Shown in pieces: positions 20,101 through 26,981 of a stretch of 56,420 nt of DNA (position 1 is its first letter; the number at the start of each line of letters is the position of its first letter). The translations under genes and the position numbers were made by a program. The DNA is from Phycisphaerales bacterium. GTDB lineage: Bacteria; Planctomycetota; Phycisphaerae; Phycisphaerales; SM1A02. The stretch spans positions 1-56,420 of the forward strand of contig JABABS010000080.1 in assembly GCA_014238125.1 (NCBI GenBank), read 5' to 3'. The notes under the pieces are model-generated. The model saw only the letters and a program-made list of their open reading frames with translations, had not been told where the DNA came from and searched no databases.

Positions 20101-20597
20101 TCTGATTTAAGATGATCAATTGCCTCTTGAAGATTAACCCATGTTGTTTGTAAATCTTGTACAAGTTGACCTCTCGCGGCATCGCTACCAAATTCAGCAA
20201 CCGCGTTTCCATCTTCCAAAGCTTGATCCAATACAGCTGGTCGAATTTGTGCTTTGCCGAGCAGAAGATCTAGTTTCACATGGTATTTATCAGCTAATTC
20301 CTTCACTTCCGCATTTGGCAAAGGCATTACTACTTCAATGCGATCCGTGCCAAGTGGAGTCATTTGAATATCAAGAACACCGTCAGGGTTGACTCGCTCC
20401 TTGAGCACTTCAATTGTTTGTGACAATACTGCTTGACGGTCAACTGTTTCGTCATCCATGCGTACCGAATAGATCAGACTTACACCGCCACTGAGGTCGC
20501 GACCAAGTCGAATTTTTTTCTCAGGCGGTGTGACTGCAAAGGCACAGCCGATGAGAATGAGTGCGATCAGGATGATCTTCCAAATAAGATTCTGCAT
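17103..20597 (-). CDS. secDF: Fused protein translocase subunit SecDF
   Basis: A 1164-residue fusion. The N-terminal half is SecD: a first membrane helix, a large periplasmic region, then SecD membrane helices around GLAGVVLTMGMAVDANVLIY. The C-terminal half is SecF, with AALLTVIGYSLNDTIVILDR and TLIAVLIIYMAGG near the end. SecDF uses the proton gradient to help Sec-exported proteins leave the translocon. E. coli has separate secD and secF; fusion is known in Bacillus and several other phyla. At about 1160 residues it is far longer than the Bacillus protein (about 740), with extra periplasmic sequence in both halves (for example a helical stretch near residues 150-270). It follows yajC by 47 bp. 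Confidence 0.96.
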   Translation of the reverse strand: MQNLIWKIILIALILIGCAFAVTPPEKKIRLGRDLSGGVSLIYSVRMDDETVDRQAVLSQTIEVLKERVNPDGVLDIQMTPLGTDRIEVVMPLPNAEVKELADKYHVKLDLLLGKAQIRPAVLDQALEDGNAVAEFGSDAARGQLVQDLQTTWVNLQEAIDHLKSDPSDGLYEQKVADLEIDVEDLREQLLAMSLDKNEVMRLLQLSKEGEPLRDDQGYVLRDEQTDEVLRGTAPRDTALAELGVAYPHLSEELKELVNDFDEFQTKRTGFDDPEDLIRMLRGAGVLEYRIAVSSGKAEGIDVANLRAQLAKVGPDNTDSKVASWFPINEVNAWADTPAARATLRADAQTYFASTRSLEAAEYDGDFYLLLYDDDPRAMTHKGGKKWSVTSAYSSADQFGRPAVAFRLDASGASTMGRLTGAHVNDPMAIVLDDQVYTVANISTQINGQGQITGSFSQAEVDYLLRVLGAGSLEARLSPDPIAVNIIGPTIGQDNLGRGLSAFGYSVIAVMAFMLFYYLTAGLVANLALLANGLIIFGVMALIDGTFTLPGLAGVVLTMGMAVDANVLIYERIREELGAGARDLREAIREGYNKVFSTIIDANLTNLIVCFVLYKTATTEVKGFAVTLSIGIIATLFTSLFMTRVIFTIYANVWGRRTLPMLPTVFPAVARILHPNWNWVGMRKIFWVISAVGIVVSIWAVMHRGVQILDTEFRGGVSITMRTKQVEDGRLLLPHTGEGSVEARVHAIGEAVTGDTMTDKILAELVGATVLTVGDANINEFGRVVSNGFQIKIANPPTIEDETLVTATIVEAITKAFGADLDVPPALTFTGVGTRDFQKYTYQISRDDTTVGDVLGRGMRGDISDFRGGVIVHVENISPAVTLEDIENRIDRMRQQPEYARDAAGREVKVFGVKRGAGDGYTAIAVAAYDTDMNYLRNDPELVDERVAATEWQLVETALSQPQSLDQVSSFSSQIARTMKANAIVAVILSLLGILAYIWFRFGSLQYSLAAIVALMHDVTITLGALAIAGFIANYAFLSQTLKIEAFQIDLGVIAALLTVIGYSLNDTIVILDRIRENRGKRPLPTMEIVNNSINQTISRTVLTSVTTLIAVLIIYMAGGSGIRPFAFCLLVGIFVGSYSSVAVAAPLVFKGHSTRTSRAEFDA

Positions 20598-20644
20598 TTC
20601 TTAAAACGTCCGTAGAAAGGGAAAAGGGTAAAATAAAAACAAAG

Positions 20645-21085
20645 TTAATCAGTACTATCGTTCGTTACTTGCTCAATACTATCGCGAACTACTGTAATTC
20701 TCGTATTTGATGATTCATCAACTTTAAGAACGACCCGATCTGGCTTAATTTCAACGATGGAACCAAACACACCGCCTCTTGTAACAACTTGGTCGTGCTT
20801 CTTTAATGAATCCAACATAGATGCTCGCTTCTTGCGTTGCTTACGACCGCCAAAAGCACTAAAGACAATCATGCCAAAAACAAAGAGCATGAGGATGAGA
20901 AAAAAGTTACCACCAAATGGATCTGGTAAAGCTTCATTTGCTGAAGTTGTAGAACCATCAACAATTTCAAGTGCGGCACTCTCTTGACCTGGAGCAGCTG
21001 GTCCTGAGGGATTTCCTGCCGCGGGCAGATCCTGCACGCTAACGATAACTTTAATCGCTTCGAAATTAGGTGTTAAAAAGTTCAT
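20645..21085 (-). CDS. yajC: Preprotein translocase accessory subunit YajC
   Basis: A 146-residue protein with a membrane segment LILMLFVFGMIVFSAFGGRK (about 63-82), then a basic stretch, and the YajC core around LDSLKKHDQVVTRGGVFG and a later VVLKVDESSNTRITVVRDSI. It associates with SecDF at the Sec translocon. The N-terminal 60 residues before the helix are longer than in E. coli (110 residues in total). Its ATG overlaps the tgt stop as ATGA, and secDF follows, which is the conserved tgt-yajC-secDF order. Confidence 0.95.
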   Translation of the reverse strand: MNFLTPNFEAIKVIVSVQDLPAAGNPSGPAAPGQESAALEIVDGSTTSANEALPDPFGGNFFLILMLFVFGMIVFSAFGGRKQRKKRASMLDSLKKHDQVVTRGGVFGSIVEIKPDRVVLKVDESSNTRITVVRDSIEQVTNDSTD

Positions 21086-22314
21086 ACTGGCTCCTGAGAT
21101 GCGTTAGTTTGGATGGATTTCTGACCTTGTTGAAGTACGGGCCAGCGTTGAATTAGCAAAGACCACGAATCATCGCGTATTGCGACCCGTATGTCCACCA
21201 TCAACGACTGAAAGTGATGAATGTTATGCATACTCACAAGGATTCCTGAGAGCATTTCCTTGGCTGTATAGAGGTGCCTGAGGTACGCTCTACTGAAGCC
21301 AGAGGCACATGTATAACAAGTACAGCCCTCTTCAATGACCCGCTCATCCTCTCTAAAACGGGCGTTTCTGAGGTGTAATTGACCTTTTCGAGTGAACGCA
21401 TGTGCGTTTCGACCGTTTCGAGTTGGTAGAACGCAATCGAACATATCCACTCCTGAGATCACAGCACTAAGGAGATCTCGCTCATATCCCACACCCATTA
21501 AATATCTTGGTTTTTCTTCCGGAAGAAGCTGCGCGGTGAATTTTACGACATTTGAGATGGCATCTGGCGATTCGCCAACTGCAACGCCACCAATTGCGTA
21601 GCCAGGCAATTCAACACTACACACTTGCTCAACACTTCTTGCTCGTAATTCCAAATTAGTCCCACCTTGAACAATCCCAAAGAGCGCTTGTTCATCTGGC
21701 TTAGCGTGTGAAATCGCACATCGCTCTAACCACCTTGCTGTCCGATCAAGAGATTCTAACAATCGTTTTTCGTGCGCGTTTTCAGTAAGAACTCCGTCAC
21801 GACTTGTCAGTGCGTGCCGACGCCTCGCCAAGTTTTGCGATTGAGGAGCAACGCTCGATGGACAATCATCAAATGCCATGATGATGTCTGCGCCAAGATT
21901 ATTTTGAATTTCAATTGATCGCTCTGGTGTAATGCGTATCATTGAACCATCGATAATTGATTTAAATGTAACCCCATCTTCATCAAGTTTGTTGATGTCT
22001 GCCATCGACCACGCTTGGTAGCCGCCGCTGTCTGTGAGAATTGGACGATTCCATCGCATGAACTTATGCACACCGCCAAGTTTTGCAATTTGTGCATCGC
22101 CCGGACGAAGCGCAAGATGATACGCGTTGTTTAACAAAATTTCACTGCCAGTTGATCGAACTTGAGAAGGAGTTAACCCCTTGACAGTAGCACGAGTGCC
22201 AACTGGCATAAACGCAGGTGTTTTGAACGAACCATGCGGTGTTGTGACAATACCTGTTCGTGCAGCGTTTTCCTTACTTTTATTGTATATCTCAAATGTA
22301 AGGGGTGTTGGCAT
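21082..22314 (-). CDS. tgt: tRNA-guanine transglycosylase
   Basis: A 410-residue enzyme that swaps guanine 34 for the queuosine precursor preQ1 in GUN-anticodon tRNAs. Visible motifs are ILTDSGGYQAWS with the conserved Asp (the family usually has GGFQ), YLMGVG, the nucleophile region GVDMFDCVLPTRNGRNAHAF, and zinc ligands in CTCYTC plus a later His (HNIHHFQSL). Length is slightly over the usual 370-380. Its start shares one base with the stop of the rhomboid gene (TGATG) and its stop overlaps yajC, indicating translational coupling. Confidence 0.96.
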   Translation of the reverse strand: MPTPLTFEIYNKSKENAARTGIVTTPHGSFKTPAFMPVGTRATVKGLTPSQVRSTGSEILLNNAYHLALRPGDAQIAKLGGVHKFMRWNRPILTDSGGYQAWSMADINKLDEDGVTFKSIIDGSMIRITPERSIEIQNNLGADIIMAFDDCPSSVAPQSQNLARRRHALTSRDGVLTENAHEKRLLESLDRTARWLERCAISHAKPDEQALFGIVQGGTNLELRARSVEQVCSVELPGYAIGGVAVGESPDAISNVVKFTAQLLPEEKPRYLMGVGYERDLLSAVISGVDMFDCVLPTRNGRNAHAFTRKGQLHLRNARFREDERVIEEGCTCYTCASGFSRAYLRHLYTAKEMLSGILVSMHNIHHFQSLMVDIRVAIRDDSWSLLIQRWPVLQQGQKSIQTNASQEPV

Positions 22315-23186
22315 CAGTGGGTTTCCCGCCGCGATCTTGATGCATCGTGGAGGATTTTCTTTTCCTTAGCGCTCAAGCTCGGGAGGCCTTTTCGGTGTAC
22401 CTTATCCAATATTCGATTTACTTCATCATCTTGTATTTTTTGAGATTTCCGAAACGCAAAGTGTTCACTCGTTGGATCTGCCTTGCCAAGGAAATCGAAA
22501 AATCCTGCGAGGTGTCTTGGGTTACGAATGAAATACCATCCTGCTGCTGCGCCGCCGAGGTGGGCCGCTTCACCGCCAGCATTTTCTCCGTTTCTAAAAA
22601 CTGTATAAACTGCAATACCAACCAAGACATATGCCATTGTTTTTAGTTGCATAGGAATAATAAAGAAAACTAGTACACGCACTTTTGGCGCAAGATATGC
22701 CCCTGCAAGGAGTACACCAAAAACTCCCGCAGATGCGCCAACGAGGGAAGAACGTATGTCATTAAAGAGCAGACCGGGAACCTCCTTACCCATAAGCACG
22801 CCACCGAGATTGAGAAGCATGTACAGCACTGCTCCAAAAAGTCCGCAAAGGAGATAAAACGCAAGATACCTTTTACCTCCAAGTGACCTCTCCACGAGGC
22901 TGCCAAAGAAGTAAAGAGCGATCATATTAAAAAGCAAATGAGGGAGGTTAGCGTGGAGAAATTGAAAACCAAAGAACCGCCAATACTGCATACCTAAAAA
23001 ACCATCTGCAGTGCTGAAATGAAGCCAATCGATTAACTTATTCCCAAGAAAACCATTGAGCACAAAAACTCCGACGCAAATAGCTATAAGCCAAGTGTTT
23101 ACAGTCCACGGCTTACTGCCCCTTGGTCGTTGCCCAAAGCCGCCACCTCGAGATGGTCGAGCGTATTCTCTGTCGTAGATACCCAT
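22314..23186 (-). CDS. Rhomboid family intramembrane serine protease
   Basis: The start at 23186 (M-G-I-Y-D-R-E-Y) gives 290 residues; an upstream in-frame ATG at 23234 lacks a convincing leader. About six membrane segments are visible. The catalytic pair is the Ser in GASAGVFGVLL and the His in AAHLGGAAAG, which with NMIALYFFGSLVE are hallmark rhomboid elements. Rhomboids cut membrane proteins within the bilayer. The C-terminal tail is soluble and charged, ending KKILHDASRSRRETH. It is probably the first gene of the operon continuing into tgt. Confidence 0.9.
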   Translation of the reverse strand: MGIYDREYARPSRGGGFGQRPRGSKPWTVNTWLIAICVGVFVLNGFLGNKLIDWLHFSTADGFLGMQYWRFFGFQFLHANLPHLLFNMIALYFFGSLVERSLGGKRYLAFYLLCGLFGAVLYMLLNLGGVLMGKEVPGLLFNDIRSSLVGASAGVFGVLLAGAYLAPKVRVLVFFIIPMQLKTMAYVLVGIAVYTVFRNGENAGGEAAHLGGAAAGWYFIRNPRHLAGFFDFLGKADPTSEHFAFRKSQKIQDDEVNRILDKVHRKGLPSLSAKEKKILHDASRSRRETH

Positions 23187-23296
23187 TACTACCATTCTAC
23201 CACCAATGCAGAGGGTCCCCCGATAAATAAACAACCCCCACAGTTCGTTTATCTTATTTTTTGCAAACTAAACAAACTGCAGGGTTGTTTAGTTTA

Positions 23297-23328
23297 TAAA
23301 AAAACCCCGCCGAGATGGCGGGGCTTTT
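23297..23328 (-). terminator. Strong intrinsic terminator after the OmpA-like gene
   Basis: CCCCGCC (23305-23311) pairs perfectly with GGCGGGG (23317-23323) around GAGAT. On the minus strand the hairpin is followed by an uninterrupted T-run, and it lies 26 bp after the stop of the OmpA-like gene. The other side has TTTT, so it may also work on the plus strand. Confidence 0.9.
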
Positions 23329-23353
23329 AATCTAGAACTGAATGGAAATCAAA

Positions 23354-23995
23354 TTAATCATCAACGACAACAATGTCAACACGTCGACTCGCTGCTTTCG
23401 TTGCAAGTGGTTTCGTTGGTCCCCAACTTTCAATTGCGATGCGATTTTTACTTACACCCTTAGAAACCAAATATTCCCGAACAGCCCATGCGCGATCAAA
23501 GGCGAGATGCCAATTACTTTTGAAACTACTTTTCGTAATCTGGTCAGTATCGGTATATCCCATCACAACGATGGATTGATTTGGATAGCGATTATTCAAA
23601 GCAGTTGCAACATCACCAAGCGTGCCTTTTGCACTTTTCTTCAAACTTGCGCTGCCAGATGAAAACAACAAATCACTTGCAACAGTTAACGCAAGGTCTT
23701 TGTCACGCATCGAAGCAGACACTCCGTCTATGTTTTCAAAAATATTGACTTCTTCAGGTCGTGTGTCAAGTTGCGTTTGCAATGTACCATTTCGTTCTTG
23801 CTCAGTACGCAATGCTTCTTGTGCTCTTTGAAGATCTGAATCTGCAGCAAGCAAAGCTTCTTGCGATTCGGTGTACTGCACCCTCAACTCTTCGTTTTCT
23901 GTTTTGAATGCATCCATTTGTTCAGTGTTATTCGAACAACCGACCATTGCTAACCCCATCGTAATACCTGCTAATACTATTATTCGTCGCATCAT
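23354..23995 (-). CDS. OmpA/Pal-like peptidoglycan-associated lipoprotein
   Basis: The start at 23995 gives 213 residues with a lipoprotein signal (MMRRIIVLAGITMGLAMVGC, lipobox M-V-G-C). Residues about 25-75 are a heptad-rich coiled coil. The C-terminal OmpA domain begins near FENIDGVSASM. It contains IVVMGYTDTDQI and an R-A-W-A-V-R-E-Y segment before SRRVDIVVVD, the elements that hold diaminopimelate in peptidoglycan. It therefore likely links the outer membrane to the wall. It follows the prepilin peptidase gene by 19 bp and is terminated by a strong hairpin. Confidence 0.88.
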   Translation of the reverse strand: MMRRIIVLAGITMGLAMVGCSNNTEQMDAFKTENEELRVQYTESQEALLAADSDLQRAQEALRTEQERNGTLQTQLDTRPEEVNIFENIDGVSASMRDKDLALTVASDLLFSSGSASLKKSAKGTLGDVATALNNRYPNQSIVVMGYTDTDQITKSSFKSNWHLAFDRAWAVREYLVSKGVSKNRIAIESWGPTKPLATKAASRRVDIVVVDD

Positions 23996-24014
23996 GCGTG
24001 TCCCTTTCTCCGTG

Positions 24015-25361
24015 TCAGAGGACCTCACCTTTCACAAGAAAAACATCCTGTTCTTCTATGCCGTATCCAACGGCGGGTGATGATATGTACATTGAATACG
24101 GAATTGACTCATACGTCAAATCGTCTTCTCCAAAAAAAGTCTGTAATTTTTCTTTTTCAACAATTCCATCTCGGGGGGTCATGACTCCCGGCATCATGAT
24201 TTTCCAGCCCCATTGCACAACTGGCATCGCCAAAACGACGATCACTGCGGCTATTGCGAGGTGTGGGCCATAAGGAATTTCTCGCCTCTGCTTACCCATC
24301 TTCGCAAGTATTGTCGAGACACCTGCCCAAATTAAACCACTGAAAGGCGCAATAAAAAAGATGAGAATTGGATCGAACCAACCGATGACTGCTCCTACTG
24401 CCGCTAGTAAGTGGACATCGCCAAGACCCATTGCTTCTTTTCCAAACGCAAGGGAACCAAAAATCCGCACAACCCAAACCAATCCACCGGCTACAAGATA
24501 GCCGAGTAAACATGAACAAATTGATTGCAATAACAATGATGGATACCCCTTTTCATAACCAATCATAAAACCAGCAACAATGCCAATCAGCGCCGGTAAA
24601 AGAAAAAGGAGTTCCCGCATCATTTCTCTTCGTGCATGTGGATATTCAGCAAGCGGCTCATCGTCTTTGATATATTCTTCGTAATCAGAAAAACTATACT
24701 TTAGAACACCAAGTCGAAGCAAAAGTGTACTTATCAAAATACCGGAAAAACCTCCAATAGCCACGCCTGCCCAAGTCCAATCTACCAGCGGCATCAACCA
24801 CGTTTGATGTGGTGTAAATCGTAATTGAATCAAAGGTTGTACAACACTTGCAACCAATGCAACTAAAATTATTGCAATTGGAATTTGGATTGGAATTGTG
24901 TACGTTCGAGCGTCAATGACTGTCATCGCTAGCAAGCCACTAAACATCGAAGCAAGAGCAATGAACGCTGGCAATGTTCGATAAATTCCATTCACATGCC
25001 ACCACTGTCCAAAGACCTCACCCAAAAATGGCGTTGTTGTTGGTATCCAATAACAGAGTACGTACAACAGCAAAAACATTGAAGCAGTGATGAACTCAAC
25101 AATGGGATATTCACAGGATATTGGCTCTTTACAATACTTACATTTGCCTCGCAGAAATAACCAACCCAAGATTGGCATATTTTCTCTGAAAAATTTCAAT
25201 AAGTGCCCGCAATTCGGGCAACTACTTGGTGGTGTCAACAACGGAATTTGCCGCGGCAATCGATAAATCACAACGTTCAAAAAACTTCCAATGCATGCAC
25301 CCAATACAAACACAAAAATTGCAGGTGGCAAATGCGTGAGCAGGGATGCTTTAAGAAGCAA
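24015..25361 (-). CDS. Type IV prepilin peptidase (A24 family) with an enlarged middle region
   Basis: A 448-residue membrane protein. The N-terminal methylase part starts GACIGSFLNVVIYRLPRQ. Two CxxC pairs follow (CPNC and CKYC), as in PilD/GspO. The catalytic Asp pair of A24 peptidases is in VIDARTYTIP (first Asp) and GLGDVHLLAA (second Asp). Between them lies a long insertion with its own membrane helices and an acidic loop (SDYEEYIKDDEPLAEYPHAR), making the protein about 170 residues longer than E. coli or Pseudomonas enzymes. It cleaves and N-methylates prepilin-like proteins. No pilin gene is in the window. It is encoded 53 bp after xseB. Confidence 0.92.
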   Translation of the reverse strand: MLLKASLLTHLPPAIFVFVLGACIGSFLNVVIYRLPRQIPLLTPPSSCPNCGHLLKFFRENMPILGWLFLRGKCKYCKEPISCEYPIVEFITASMFLLLYVLCYWIPTTTPFLGEVFGQWWHVNGIYRTLPAFIALASMFSGLLAMTVIDARTYTIPIQIPIAIILVALVASVVQPLIQLRFTPHQTWLMPLVDWTWAGVAIGGFSGILISTLLLRLGVLKYSFSDYEEYIKDDEPLAEYPHARREMMRELLFLLPALIGIVAGFMIGYEKGYPSLLLQSICSCLLGYLVAGGLVWVVRIFGSLAFGKEAMGLGDVHLLAAVGAVIGWFDPILIFFIAPFSGLIWAGVSTILAKMGKQRREIPYGPHLAIAAVIVVLAMPVVQWGWKIMMPGVMTPRDGIVEKEKLQTFFGEDDLTYESIPYSMYISSPAVGYGIEEQDVFLVKGEVL

Positions 25362-25414
25362 CGAATCAATGCTTGGTTGAACAGGTGTGACGTCGATTTG
25401 TAATCCGCCTTTGC

Positions 25415-25645
25415 TTATGCAATTTCATCAATTTCAGCAGTTTTTAATTGCTGTTCTGCCTGTGTTAGAAGTACGCGACAACGCTTCACCAACGCCTGTC
25501 CGCGAGCATGCTGCCGTAACATTTCTTCAAGTTCGCCACTTCCTTCGTCAATAGATTTCACTATTGCATCGAGTTCCTCGGAGGCTTGTTCAAACGACAT
25601 CGATGCAGGATCTAGAAGCTCATTTTTCTTACTCATGATGTGCAC
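25415..25645 (-). CDS. xseB: Exodeoxyribonuclease VII small subunit
   Basis: A 76-residue helical protein with the family motif: SFEQASEELDAIVKSIDEG, then LEEMLRQHARGQALVKRCR. It assembles in several copies on XseA to form the exonuclease VII complex that degrades single-stranded DNA from both ends. The start overlaps the end of xseA by 13 bp, which supports co-translation. Confidence 0.95.
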   Translation of the reverse strand: MHIMSKKNELLDPASMSFEQASEELDAIVKSIDEGSGELEEMLRQHARGQALVKRCRVLLTQAEQQLKTAEIDEIA

Positions 25646-26937
25646 TCTACCCGCGACTTGATTGTACCGTTTGCAAGAATTGTTATCAATTCTTGTCCAT
25701 CTTTAACATCTTTTGATGATCGAAGCACGTTTCCATCTTCACTTTGGGTTAATGAAAAGCCCCTGTTCAAGACTGCACGTGGGCCAATCGCATCGAGCCT
25801 TCCTGAAAGCGTATCTAATTGACCCTTTCGCATTGAGATACTTCTAGTCACAGCTGCACAAAGGGATGCATCCATCCTTATGAATCGCTCTTGGCGTTTT
25901 TGAAGCACAAAGTGGGGACGTTTCGCATGTAGCGCTTCGTTCAATGAAGAAATACATCGCATTCTCTGATGTAATTCTTTTGTCATTGTTGCATCAAGTT
26001 GGCTAGAGAGTTGCGACATCTGACTAGCACCAAGTTCAACAACTCGCCTCGTTGTTGTGTGTAACTTCGATGCAAAATGATCAACCATCTGTGCCAATTC
26101 TCCCGCGTCGGGTACAAGTACCATCGCCGCTTGCGTCGGAGTAGACGCACGGTGATCTGCTACCAATTCGATAATAGAAGTATCGGACTCATGTCCAATC
26201 GCCGCAACAATTGGCGTCTTCGCGTGAAAAGTCGCTTCCGCAACAGACCGTTCATTAAAAGCCCACAATTCTTCGAGTGAACCGCCACCGCGTGTCACAA
26301 TGATTGCATCTATGTGCATCGCTTCTGCAGCTTTGTCAACACGTTGAATTGCTTTTGTGATTGCGGGGCTTGCTGCATCGCCTTGGACTGGCACATTCAC
26401 AATAAGCAGTGGAATTGCGGGCCATCGCTGCCTTGCAGTTTCGATGACATCGCGTACTGCTGCGGAAGTTGCACTTGTAATCACTGCAATACGACGAGGG
26501 AATCGGGGCAATGGTTTTTTATTCGATTCATCAAACCAGCCTACTTCGCGAAATTCTTGAAGCAATGCTTCGTATTTTTTTTGTAACTCGCCCTTTTCCT
26601 CAGCCGCTGGCTTCATCCTCTCGACGTAAATTTGTGTTTTGCCATACTTTGCATAGTGACCAATGGTTCCTCTAATAATTACCTGATCGCCCTGCTTTGG
26701 CTTCCACCCTACTGGCTGAACGCCTGACACATTCGAAGCCCACATAGCACAATCAATTGAAGCATCACCGTCGGTCAAACTAAAGTACCAATGGTGTTTG
26801 AAAATTGGTTTATTTACCTGCCCAACAACGTCAATTCTTCCAACCCTAGCATCAAGAACAGCATGGATCTTTTTACTCAGATCCCTCACAGTGATTGGGG
26901 TGGGCGGTGATTGTGCTTCGAATTGATCCATATTCAT
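25633..26937 (-). CDS. xseA: Exodeoxyribonuclease VII large subunit
   Basis: I chose the ATG at 26937 (434 residues); a second in-frame ATG is 2 codons later. The N-terminal OB-fold (about 10-105, with VGQVNKPIFKHHWYFSLTDG) binds single-stranded DNA. The catalytic domain carries IAVITSATSAAVRDVIETAR, VTRGGGSLEELWAFNE and AAIGHESDTSIIELVADHRA. A coiled-coil region and the C-terminal RGFSLTQSEDG segment follow. It acts with XseB in DNA repair. The region upstream of the start contains one arm of an inverted repeat shared with the divergent recG. Confidence 0.96.
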   Translation of the reverse strand: MNMDQFEAQSPPTPITVRDLSKKIHAVLDARVGRIDVVGQVNKPIFKHHWYFSLTDGDASIDCAMWASNVSGVQPVGWKPKQGDQVIIRGTIGHYAKYGKTQIYVERMKPAAEEKGELQKKYEALLQEFREVGWFDESNKKPLPRFPRRIAVITSATSAAVRDVIETARQRWPAIPLLIVNVPVQGDAASPAITKAIQRVDKAAEAMHIDAIIVTRGGGSLEELWAFNERSVAEATFHAKTPIVAAIGHESDTSIIELVADHRASTPTQAAMVLVPDAGELAQMVDHFASKLHTTTRRVVELGASQMSQLSSQLDATMTKELHQRMRCISSLNEALHAKRPHFVLQKRQERFIRMDASLCAAVTRSISMRKGQLDTLSGRLDAIGPRAVLNRGFSLTQSEDGNVLRSSKDVKDGQELITILANGTIKSRVECTS

Positions 26938-26941
26938 TTCA

Positions 26942-26981
26942 GGTGGTATCCTTACCACTATACGCCATGCAGGATACCACC
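26942..26981. promoter_or_regulatory. 10-bp inverted repeat at the divergent xseA/recG start sites
   Basis: GGTGGTATCC (26942-26951) and GGATACCACC (26972-26981) are perfect inverted repeats with a 20-nt spacer that includes the recG ATG. On the minus strand the left arm sits 5-14 nt before the xseA ATG, where a ribosome binding site would be. It may be an operator or an RNA hairpin controlling either gene. Confidence 0.5.

Noticed and set aside
23232-23296. Inverted TAAACAACCC/GGGTTGTTTA repeat as a separate regulatory element
   Set aside because: It resembles the terminator beside ffh and sits next to a stronger terminator; it is probably a second terminator arm and nothing more can be shown.
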